NCBI GenBank assembly: GCA_007133875.1
Contig: SLLW01000019.1
Coordinates: 1 to 5,947, forward strand
Length of the DNA stretch: 5,947 nucleotides
Source: Balneolales bacterium
GTDB taxonomy: Bacteria; Bacteroidota; Rhodothermia; Balneolales; Natronogracilivirgulaceae
Reading direction: 5' to 3'
Positions 1-5,947 of the stretch are shown here, in pieces. The stretch's first letter is position 1. Every line of letters starts with the position of its first letter. The position numbers were made by a program, and so were the translations under genes. The notes beneath the pieces were generated by a model. It searched no databases and was not told the DNA's origin. It worked only from the letters and a program-made list of their open reading frames with translations.

Positions 1-954
1 AAAGCGGATGCGTACGGGCACGGCGCGGTAGCGGTTGCCAGGGAGTTGACCGGATGGTATGATGCTTTTGCCGTGGCCAATGTCACCGAAGCGGAGATGC
101 TCAGGGAGGCAGGAATCGATCATCCGCTGCTCGTTTTTGGCGTACCGCTTTCTCATACGGCAGCTGCCTATAAAGCATACGACCTGACAGCGGTCATCAG
201 TGCAAGGGAGCATTTTGATATACTGGAACCGGGTACGCGCTATCATGTTGAAATCGACTCGGGAATGGGACGGCTTGGTTTTCTTCCGGAGGAGATGGAG
301 CAGCTTCTCCGGCTCATGGATAGCCACTCACAGCTGCAATGCGAAGGTGTGATGACCCATTTTGCCTCAGCCGATGAGCCCGGTTCACTCCAGATGGCCA
401 AACAGAAAAAACTGCTTGGACAGATCCGGGAGCTCTTTGGAAGTGCCTTTCCCGTACATGCCGCCAATTCCGCGGCTTCGCTTGATCACCCCGATACCCA
501 TGCCGATATGGTACGCCACGGAATTGCGCTTTATGGGTACGATCCAACCCCCGATCCGTCACCGGAGCTGCGCCCGGTAATGCGCTGGAAATCCTCGATT
601 GTACAATGTAAACCGGTCCGGAAAGGCGAACCGCTTAGTTACGGTGCTATCTGGGAAGCTCCGGAAGATGGCTGGTATGCCGTCATCCCGGCCGGCTATG
701 CCGACGGATACCGGCGGAATTTGTCAGGAATGATGCCTCTGTTCATTGAAGGCCGGTGGTATCCCCAGGTGGGAAGGGTTACCATGGACTATATCATGGC
801 CTGGCTCGGTGCAGACCGCTGCCCCACCGGAACGGAGGTGCTGTTGATGGGCGGTGAGCGCAACCACGCCGGGATCTGGGCCGATGCACTCGGCACCATC
901 CCTTATGAAATATGCTGCGGGATTCATCCCAAAATTCCCCGGGTGATGGTGTAG
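1..954 (+). CDS. alr: Alanine racemase, 5' end missing (cut by window edge)
   Basis: This PLP enzyme interconverts L- and D-alanine in the cytoplasm and supplies D-alanine for peptidoglycan. The frame is open from base 1 and 317 codons are visible. The first visible residues, KADAYGHG, are the cofactor motif whose lysine forms the Schiff base, so roughly 35-40 N-terminal residues lie outside the window. Other family motifs follow in order: DSGMGRLG (visible residues 86-93), the MTHFA stretch (about 118-122), HAANSA (153-158), VRHGIALYG with the pyridine-nitrogen arginine at 172, SYG with the probable second catalytic base Tyr214, GYADG with Tyr233 exactly 19 residues later as in the Geobacillus enzyme, and GRVTMD (258-263). 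The residue usually occupied by carbamylated lysine is Glu84. Internal TTG or ATG codons (such as 46) are not the true start because the lysine motif lies upstream. Many Bacteroidota fuse MurF to Alr, and whether that holds here cannot be seen. The gene converges on the FKBP gene with 7 bases between the stops. Confidence 0.96.
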   Translation, partial: KADAYGHGAVAVARELTGWYDAFAVANVTEAEMLREAGIDHPLLVFGVPLSHTAAAYKAYDLTAVISAREHFDILEPGTRYHVEIDSGMGRLGFLPEEMEQLLRLMDSHSQLQCEGVMTHFASADEPGSLQMAKQKKLLGQIRELFGSAFPVHAANSAASLDHPDTHADMVRHGIALYGYDPTPDPSPELRPVMRWKSSIVQCKPVRKGEPLSYGAIWEAPEDGWYAVIPAGYADGYRRNLSGMMPLFIEGRWYPQVGRVTMDYIMAWLGADRCPTGTEVLLMGGERNHAGIWADALGTIPYEICCGIHPKIPRVMV

Positions 955-961
955 GGCAGAA

Positions 962-1486
962 TCAATCATCCGTTGCGTAGGCGATAATTTCAATGTCGAA
1001 GGTCAGTGTATCGTTTCTGAGAGCGTGAGTGGAGCTGTTTCCATAGCCCAGGTGCGGGGGAATGACCAGCGTACGTTGGCTGCCTTCCCTTGCACGATAG
1101 ACCCATTCATCGTCGATATAGACCCCGACAACACCCTGGAAAAAGCCTTTGATCAAACTGCCGTCATTCGAGAACCGCATGGTAGTCGGGCTGTCCAGTT
1201 CGTTTCGGTAGGAGCTGTCAAAAATCTCACCATCAGCGGTGCGGCCGGTATAGCGGATCCGTATGGATTGATTTTCCACGATCGGCTCGCCATCCCCCTC
1301 CTGATGTTCATATATCACCAGGCCCTCCTCGGTTTCAAACCGGTCGGCGCTGGAGAGATCAAACGGGCCGATGTCGTGATAACTGACAGAGGTTATATTA
1401 TTATCATCACAGGCAGCAAGGCCTGCGATCATGGCGAATGACAATGCCAGGGTGAAAAAAGGATTTCGCAGATGACGTTTCAACAT
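962..1486 (-). CDS. FKBP-type peptidyl-prolyl cis-trans isomerase, predicted lipoprotein
   Basis: This 174-residue protein is predicted to catalyse proline cis-trans isomerisation outside the cytoplasm, anchored to a membrane by lipid. Residues 1-25 form a lipoprotein signal peptide: a basic start (MLKRHLR), a hydrophobic stretch at about 9-25, and a lipobox LAAC with Cys26 as the lipidated residue. A linker of about 30 residues follows. The FKBP domain runs from about 53 to 170, with RYTG (78-81), EIFDSS (87-92), LIKGF (111-115, with Phe where FKBP12 has Trp59), LVIPP (140-144), LGYG (146-149) and LTFDIEI (161-167). Most active-site aromatics and the Asp of the FDSS motif are therefore present, so activity is likely. 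A stretch at about 123-133 looks like an insertion relative to the canonical fold. The start at 1486 is chosen because it gives a complete signal peptide; the frame stays open to 1651, but that would overlap the upstream gene and bury the signal. No Shine-Dalgarno sequence is obvious. It is the last gene of the leftward cluster. Confidence 0.93.
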   Translation of the reverse strand: MLKRHLRNPFFTLALSFAMIAGLAACDDNNITSVSYHDIGPFDLSSADRFETEEGLVIYEHQEGDGEPIVENQSIRIRYTGRTADGEIFDSSYRNELDSPTTMRFSNDGSLIKGFFQGVVGVYIDDEWVYRAREGSQRTLVIPPHLGYGNSSTHALRNDTLTFDIEIIAYATDD

Positions 1487-1511
1487 AAAAGCTTTGGGAT
1501 CTAAAGAGAGT

Positions 1512-1524
1512 ATCAATGATTGAT
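1512..1524. repeat. 13-base perfect palindrome upstream of the FKBP gene
   Basis: The sequence ATCAATGATTGAT is an inverted repeat with 6-base arms around a central G. Its near edge lies 25 bases upstream of the FKBP start codon, inside the 89-base gap after the DUF255 gene. Its position would suit an operator for a dimeric regulator, but arms this short can arise by chance. A one-base loop makes a stable RNA hairpin unlikely. No function is shown. Confidence 0.25.
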
Positions 1525-1575
1525 GGTGATTATCGCTGAATAAACGTATTCGGGTGGCTGCAAGTTGTTTAAAAA

Positions 1576-3672
1576 TTACCGGGATTCTGCCATTTCTTTC
1601 CGGAACGCATCCGCCGACTGCACGGGCGCTTTGCATTGAAAATCGCGGCAAATGTATGCTGTCGTCTGACCGTTCCGGGCCGTTTTATCGCCGTACAGCG
1701 ATTCGAATCCGGAACCGGCAAAGGACTCGTTTCCGGATATCAGCACAAGATACGAAGATGGGTCGAAATTTTCGCGCCAGATCGCAATCATTTCCCGGGC
1801 GACGGTATCGTCAGCGGGGTCGCTGTCCGGTTTGCTCACAATCACGATTTCATTTCCGGGGTAGCAATGGCGATGCATGGTTTGCAGCAGGTATCCGAAT
1901 GCCGGTGCATGCGAAGCGGCCAATTCGGATAGCGGCTCCATTGCGGAGATGGCTGTGCGGATCCACCCGGGCCGTCCGGCAAGATGCCCGATTCTGAAAA
2001 GTGCCGTTATGGCCGCTGTGCTTCCGCCGGGCTGTGCATTATCGAAGATATCCCGGGTTTCGGAAACAAGCGGACTCTGGTTCCGGGCGGTATAATGGAA
2101 CGCCGCCTTTTTTTCATCATGGAAATAGTGCAACATTAATTCGGCCAGATGAATGGCGTCGTTGAGCCGGCGCGGATCCCCGGTGATCTCGAAAAGGTGT
2201 GAAAATCCGTCGGCAAGCAGGGCATAGTCGTCGAGGAATCCGGGCTGTTTGGCATTGCACTCCCGATCCACAATCCGGTACAGGGTGTCACCTTGCAGGG
2301 CGTAATCCGCAAGGAAGTTCCCGAGTGCGATGGCATCATCCGGCGGATGGCCCAGAACCCTGGTCGCCTGGCAGAGCGCAATCAGCATCAGCCCATTCCA
2401 GGAGGTGATGATTTTATCGTCGAGTCCGGGCCGTGTGCGTTTGTTGCGGTGTTCCAGCAGCTGCGATTTGGCACTTTCCAGTTTCCGGCGGATTTGTTCG
2501 GACTCGGTGCCGAAGCGTTTGGCCAGGGTTTCGATCGAAGTGACCCGGTTGAGGATGGTGGCTCCTTCCCAGTTGCCTCCGGGCTCGACTCCGAATCGGT
2601 CGGTTGTCAGCGAAAATGTGTCGGGATCCAGCAGATCGTGAAGTTCATCATAGGTGAATGTGTAATACTTTCCCTCCACACCATCGGTATCGGCATCGAG
2701 TGCGGAGTAGTATGCACCGCCGGGATGACGCATTTCGCGGTTCAGAAATGTGATGGTTTCGGTGACGGCCTCCCGAAAGAGCGGTTTCCCGGTGATTTGT
2801 GCTGCCGAGGCCATGGCCGGAATGAGCAGGGCGTTATCGTAGAGCATTTTCTCGAAATGGGGTACCAGCCATCGCCGGTCTGTGCTGTAGCGATGGAAAC
2901 CGCCGCCAACCTGATCGTAGATCCCGCCACAAATCATCTTTTCGAGGCTGTTGGCCGCCATGGTACGGGCGGATTGCGATCCCGGTTGATGGCTGTACCG
3001 CAGCAGGTATCCGATACCCATCGCCATCGGAAACTTTGGGGCATCCGAAAAACCGCCGAATTCCTCATCATAAGATTCCGCATACGCGTTATAGGCGCGG
3101 TTGAGCTGCTCTGTTGTGATACCCGAAGGGGATAGCCGATCGTAGAGATCGTTGTTCAGCGCTTTCCGCATCTCGGCGGCCTGCTCGGTAACCTTGTCGG
3201 GATTATTGTTGAAAACATCCACCAGCCGACGGATTACGGTCGAAAAACCGGGCCGGCCGTGGTAATCCTGCGGCGGGAAATAGGTGCCGGCAAAAATGGG
3301 GGTCTGGTCGGGAGTCAGCCAGACATTCAGGGGCCATCCGCCCTGGCCGGTCATCATCTGCAGCGCTTCCATATAGACCGCATCCACATCCGGCCGCTCT
3401 TCGCGATCCACTTTGATGTTGACGAAATGTTTATTGAGCAGACGCGCAGTGTGAGGATCCTCAAACGATTCGCGCTCCATAACATGACACCAGTGACAGC
3501 TGGAGTACCCGATGCTCAGAAAGATCATTCGGTTTTCATCACGTGCGCGCGCGAGGGCCTCATCACCCCACGGGTACCAGTCGACCGGGTTCCGGGCGTG
3601 CTGCTGCAGGTAGGGGGATGATTCGTGGATTAACCGGTTTGCTTGCGGTTCGCTCTGGTTCTCATTGGACAT
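1576..3672 (-). CDS. DUF255 (YyaL/SPATA20-like) protein with thioredoxin-fold N-terminus
   Basis: This 698-residue protein belongs to the widespread YyaL/SSP411/SPATA20 family (Pfam Thioredox_DsbH, formerly DUF255), whose biochemical role is not settled. The N-terminal thioredoxin-like domain (about 12-175) carries the family signatures: [14 protein letters not shown] (13-26), the CxxC motif Cys59-His-Trp-Cys62, [10 protein letters not shown] (88-97), [14 protein letters not shown] (109-122) and GTYFPP (129-134). The rest resembles the alpha/alpha-barrel fold of N-acylglucosamine 2-epimerases, with DAPKFP (210-215), [17 protein letters not shown] (249-265), [10 protein letters not shown] (272-281), [15 protein letters not shown] (323-337) and [13 protein letters not shown] (418-430). 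The C-terminal tail has the usual CRDFQC element (675-680). Length and motif order are normal for the family, so the gene appears complete. There is no signal peptide, so a cytoplasmic location is likely. The frame stays open upstream to 3762, but the 30 extra residues overlap tatC and look unlike the family; the ATG at 3672 gives the normal N-terminus. tatC ends 46 bases upstream. Confidence 0.94.
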   Translation of the reverse strand: MSNENQSEPQANRLIHESSPYLQQHARNPVDWYPWGDEALARARDENRMIFLSIGYSSCHWCHVMERESFEDPHTARLLNKHFVNIKVDREERPDVDAVYMEALQMMTGQGGWPLNVWLTPDQTPIFAGTYFPPQDYHGRPGFSTVIRRLVDVFNNNPDKVTEQAAEMRKALNNDLYDRLSPSGITTEQLNRAYNAYAESYDEEFGGFSDAPKFPMAMGIGYLLRYSHQPGSQSARTMAANSLEKMICGGIYDQVGGGFHRYSTDRRWLVPHFEKMLYDNALLIPAMASAAQITGKPLFREAVTETITFLNREMRHPGGAYYSALDADTDGVEGKYYTFTYDELHDLLDPDTFSLTTDRFGVEPGGNWEGATILNRVTSIETLAKRFGTESEQIRRKLESAKSQLLEHRNKRTRPGLDDKIITSWNGLMLIALCQATRVLGHPPDDAIALGNFLADYALQGDTLYRIVDRECNAKQPGFLDDYALLADGFSHLFEITGDPRRLNDAIHLAELMLHYFHDEKKAAFHYTARNQSPLVSETRDIFDNAQPGGSTAAITALFRIGHLAGRPGWIRTAISAMEPLSELAASHAPAFGYLLQTMHRHCYPGNEIVIVSKPDSDPADDTVAREMIAIWRENFDPSSYLVLISGNESFAGSGFESLYGDKTARNGQTTAYICRDFQCKAPVQSADAFRKEMAESR

Positions 3673-3718
3673 AAAATCCGGATCATTGGTTTTTCCGTGA
3701 GGATAGCATCCCTTCGGT

Positions 3719-4576
3719 TTACTCTGCCGGTGGTCCTTCGGCTCCCCAGATTTCACGATCACGGTTTCGGTTCACCACTTTGCTGATGTAGATACCTAGC
3801 TGATAGAGCAGCAGCAGCGGTATGGCGATGATGATCTGGGAGATGGGATCGGGCGGAGTAAGGAATGCAGCCAGAATAAATATGGTGATGATGGCCCATT
3901 TCCGGTGTTTTCGCAGTATATCCGGTGTAAGCAGGCCGATTTTCGAGAAGACATAACTCACCATCGGCAACTGAAAGATGATGCCGCAGGAGAGACTCCA
4001 CATGGTCAGCGCCGAAAAGTAAGCGTTGATATCGATATCGTTACGGACGGATTCAGAGATCTGAAAATTACTGAAGAACTGGACGGCAAAAGGGGTGAGG
4101 ATCAGGTAACCGAAAGACACACCGGTGATAAACAGAAACGTCATATAGAAGACCAGCATCCGTGTGCCTTTCCGTTCGTGCTGCTGGAGTGCCGGGGCGA
4201 TGAATGCCCAGAGCTGATAGAAAAAAACCGGCACACCAATGATGAATCCAACGACAAGAAGTGTTCCCCAGTAGGTGAAAAACTGTCCGGGCAGACGACG
4301 ATTCTGCAAGTCGAGATCGGAGGCATTGAGGCCGATGATCTCATACACGAAAAAATCCCCCTTGGCCGGTCCCAGCAGGATTTTGTCCATGATGAAGTCG
4401 GAGAAAATGAAGGCCACAATAACACCGATTAAAACACCCAGCAGGCCTTTGAGAATCCGCCACCGCAGCTCTTCAAGATGGTCCAGAAAAGACATATCGT
4501 CCGGAATGCCCGGTGCGGATGCTGTGGGTGGGGTATTACCCATAATATTGCGATCAGTAGTCTCGGTTGTGGCCAT
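3719..4576 (-). CDS. tatC: Sec-independent (twin-arginine) translocase subunit TatC
   Basis: TatC is the inner-membrane receptor that binds twin-arginine signal peptides and, with TatA/TatB-type partners, exports folded proteins. The 285-residue product has the hallmark HLEELR (33-38) before membrane segment 1, and six hydrophobic segments at about 41-61, 103-126, 139-161, 185-210, 226-240 and 246-266. Conserved features include [12 protein letters not shown] (119-130), Glu134 in HERKG (matching E. coli Glu103), FGYLILTPF (155-163), FQLP (201-204) and TPPDP (240-244) with Asp243. The first periplasmic loop, about 66-99, is longer and more polar than in E. coli. The 27 residues before [11 protein letters not shown] are polar and low in conservation, so ATGs at 4543 or 4495 are alternative starts. 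I prefer 4576 because only it has a nearby AGGA and because it lies 13 bases after the glyA stop. No tatA or tatB gene is in the window. Confidence 0.96.
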   Translation of the reverse strand: MATTETTDRNIMGNTPPTASAPGIPDDMSFLDHLEELRWRILKGLLGVLIGVIVAFIFSDFIMDKILLGPAKGDFFVYEIIGLNASDLDLQNRRLPGQFFTYWGTLLVVGFIIGVPVFFYQLWAFIAPALQQHERKGTRMLVFYMTFLFITGVSFGYLILTPFAVQFFSNFQISESVRNDIDINAYFSALTMWSLSCGIIFQLPMVSYVFSKIGLLTPDILRKHRKWAIITIFILAAFLTPPDPISQIIIAIPLLLLYQLGIYISKVVNRNRDREIWGAEGPPAE

Positions 4577-4578
4577 AA

Positions 4579-4583
4579 TTCCT
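4579..4583 (-). promoter_or_regulatory. Possible Shine-Dalgarno sequence for tatC
   Basis: On the - strand AGGAA lies two bases before the ATG at 4576, inside the 13-base glyA-tatC gap. The spacing is shorter than usual, so it is weak support. It is nevertheless the only purine-rich match near any of the three candidate tatC starts, and it favours the longest reading frame. Confidence 0.3.
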
Positions 4584-4589
4584 ATTTAC

Positions 4590-5888
4590 TCAGGCGACAA
4601 CGAAATCATAAAGCGGGAACTGCTCACACATCTCGTGAACTTCGTTTTTAACCTGTTCGATAATGGTTTCGTTGGTATGATTTGTGATGACACGGTCCAT
4701 CATTTCGGCGATACGAACAAACTCTTCGTTTCCTAATCCGCGGCTGGTCATGGCGGGGGTACCAATCCGGATGCCTGAGGTAACAAATGGGCTCTCTGTA
4801 TCGTAGGGAACCATGTTTTTGTTTACGGTCAGTTCGGCCTGACCCAATGCTTCTTCTGCGATTTTGCCTGTTACGCCCTTGTTCCGGAGATCAACGAGTA
4901 TCAGGTGATTGTCGGTACCGCCACTGACCAGGTCGTATCCCATTTCGGTAAATTTGGCAGCCATCGCCTTGCTGTTGCTTACGACCTGTTTTTGATAGGC
5001 GGTGAAATCTTTCTGCAGAGCCTCACCGAACGCGACCGCCTTTCCGGCGATGACATGCATGAGCGGGCCACCCTGTGTCCCGGGAAATACGGCTGAATCA
5101 AGCAGTTCGCTCCAATTTTTGGTACGGCCCGATTTCGGCGCTACTTTACCAAGCGTATTTTCACTGTCCCGTCCGATTAGAATCATGCCACCACGGGGGC
5201 CGCGCAGCGTTTTGTGTGTCGTCGTTGACACGACATGCGCATGCGGAAGCGGGTTATTCAGTAGTTTGGTGGCGATGAGGCCGGCGGTATGCGCCATATC
5301 CATCCACAGAAATGCACCCACTTCGTCGGCTATCGAGCGGAATGCTTCGTAATCAAAATCGCGCGGGTAGGCAGAGGCTCCGATGGAGATCATTTTGGGT
5401 TTGATCTTTTTGGCGTTGTCCCGGATGACATTCATGTCGAGCCGCCCCGTTTCTTTCTCTACGCCGTAAAATTTTGCATTGTAGGTTATTCCCGAAAAGT
5501 TGACCGGAGAGCCGTGTGTGAGATGGCCGCCATGAGAAAGATCCAGGCCAAGCAAGGTTTCACCCGGTTTCAGAAATGTAAGGTAGACGGCGGCGTTGGC
5601 GGATGCGCCGGAATGGGGCTGGACATTCACCCAGTCAGCACCGTAGAGCATTTTTGCCCGGTCACGCGCCAGATCTTCGACGATATCGACATAGCGGCAA
5701 CCCCCGTAGTATCGCTTGCCGGGGAGACCCTCGGCATACTTGTTGGTCAACGAGGACCCCATGGTCTCCATAACCGCTTTGCTGACAAAGTTTTCGGATG
5801 CGATTAGTTCAATTCCGCGATTCTGACGCTCCGTCTCTTTTTCAATCAAACTGTATATTTCCGGATCTTGATCTTTCAGATGTTTCAT
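4590..5888 (-). CDS. glyA: Serine hydroxymethyltransferase
   Basis: This cytoplasmic PLP enzyme converts serine and tetrahydrofolate to glycine and methylenetetrahydrofolate, the main source of one-carbon units. The 432-residue product matches the usual bacterial length (about 410-435). Visible motifs are [10 protein letters not shown] (27-36), [15 protein letters not shown] (49-63) with the probable catalytic Glu53 and Tyr60/Tyr61, [11 protein letters not shown] (92-102), [10 protein letters not shown] (118-127), DMAHTAGL (197-204) with the cofactor-nitrogen Asp197, [11 protein letters not shown] (224-234) with the PLP lysine Lys226, [11 protein letters not shown] (268-278), and [14 protein letters not shown] (371-384) with the substrate-carboxylate Arg373. 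These correspond to E. coli Lys229, Asp200 and Arg363 with small offsets, so the enzyme should be active. The start at 5888 gives the normal N-terminus ([18 protein letters not shown]). No Shine-Dalgarno sequence is evident before it, and the 59 bases upstream show no promoter I would call. It is the first gene of the leftward cluster visible here. Confidence 0.98.
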   Translation of the reverse strand: MKHLKDQDPEIYSLIEKETERQNRGIELIASENFVSKAVMETMGSSLTNKYAEGLPGKRYYGGCRYVDIVEDLARDRAKMLYGADWVNVQPHSGASANAAVYLTFLKPGETLLGLDLSHGGHLTHGSPVNFSGITYNAKFYGVEKETGRLDMNVIRDNAKKIKPKMISIGASAYPRDFDYEAFRSIADEVGAFLWMDMAHTAGLIATKLLNNPLPHAHVVSTTTHKTLRGPRGGMILIGRDSENTLGKVAPKSGRTKNWSELLDSAVFPGTQGGPLMHVIAGKAVAFGEALQKDFTAYQKQVVSNSKAMAAKFTEMGYDLVSGGTDNHLILVDLRNKGVTGKIAEEALGQAELTVNKNMVPYDTESPFVTSGIRIGTPAMTSRGLGNEEFVRIAEMMDRVITNHTNETIIEQVKNEVHEMCEQFPLYDFVVA

Positions 5889-5947
5889 CGGTTAAAACGT
5901 GATTTAACAGTGTTTGGATGCAATGTGAGGGTGCCGTCGTTATTTGG

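Noticed and set aside
918..930. GGGA-TTCA-TCCC hairpin near the alr end as a terminator
   Set aside because: It lies inside conserved alr coding sequence, has a four-base-pair stem and lacks a T-tract.
1525..1575. Promoter for the FKBP gene (GATAAT and TACGTTTA pieces on the - strand)
   Set aside because: Neither element has a matching upstream box at the proper distance. The gap may still hold a promoter, but the sequence does not show it.
1487..1651. In-frame upstream extension of the FKBP gene to 1651
   Set aside because: It would place 55 non-family residues before a perfect lipoprotein signal peptide and overlap the 3' end of the DUF255 gene.
2293..3135. 280-codon open frame on the + strand
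   Set aside because: It lies wholly antisense to the DUF255 gene, whose family motifs fill the same span. Its translation shows no recognisable domain and it has no supporting start context.
3680..3705. Small hairpin (GGAT-GCT-ATCC) between tatC and the DUF255 gene as a terminator
   Set aside because: The stem is only about four base pairs and no T-run follows directly. It is too weak to call.
3673..3762. In-frame upstream extension of the DUF255 gene
   Set aside because: The extra 30 residues overlap tatC and are unlike the family N-terminus, which begins normally shortly after the ATG at 3672.
3905..4432. 175-codon + strand open frame opposite tatC
   Set aside because: It is antisense to clear TatC membrane segments and has a strongly polar, repetitive composition typical of the reverse complement of hydrophobic codons.
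5289..5807. 172-codon + strand open frame opposite glyA
   Set aside because: It is a shadow of the highly conserved glyA coding sequence and has no family resemblance.
5889..5947. Promoter for glyA
   Set aside because: On the - strand there are isolated TTG and TTAAAT-like pieces, but no pair with correct spacing for either the E. coli-type or the Bacteroidota-type (TTTG / TAnnTTTG) consensus.

Overview
The window holds five protein-coding genes and almost no non-coding DNA. No RNA genes, mobile elements, CRISPR arrays or long repeats are visible. All five genes read as intact housekeeping or envelope genes, except that the first is cut by the window edge. Base composition looks uniform, near 50% G+C, and most starts lack a good Shine-Dalgarno sequence. 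The protein styles (TatC with a long first periplasmic loop, a CHWCH-type DUF255 protein, an FKBP lipoprotein with acidic residues after the lipid cysteine) suggest a Bacteroidota/Balneolota-type bacterium. That assignment is an inference from protein character, with moderate to low confidence.

Layout: the left end (1-954, + strand) carries the 3' nine-tenths or so of an alanine racemase gene, beginning exactly at the PLP-binding lysine. Seven bases after its stop, the - strand begins to be used. Four genes lie head to tail there and are read right to left: glyA (5888 to 4590), tatC (4576 to 3719), a DUF255/YyaL-type thioredoxin-fold protein (3672 to 1576) and an FKBP-type peptidyl-prolyl isomerase lipoprotein (1486 to 962). 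The gaps between them are 13, 46 and 89 bases, which fits one transcription unit, possibly with an extra signal in the last gap. The alr and FKBP genes converge.

Functionally, alr supplies D-alanine for peptidoglycan and glyA supplies glycine and one-carbon units. tatC is the receptor for export of folded proteins, and the FKBP lipoprotein is a likely extracytoplasmic folding factor. The DUF255 protein has no export signal and its role is not established. I see no convincing new biological system. The points worth a second look are local: a glutamate at the position of the usual carbamylated lysine in Alr, an insertion and an acidic post-cysteine motif in the FKBP, the gene clustering, and a small palindrome ahead of the FKBP gene.
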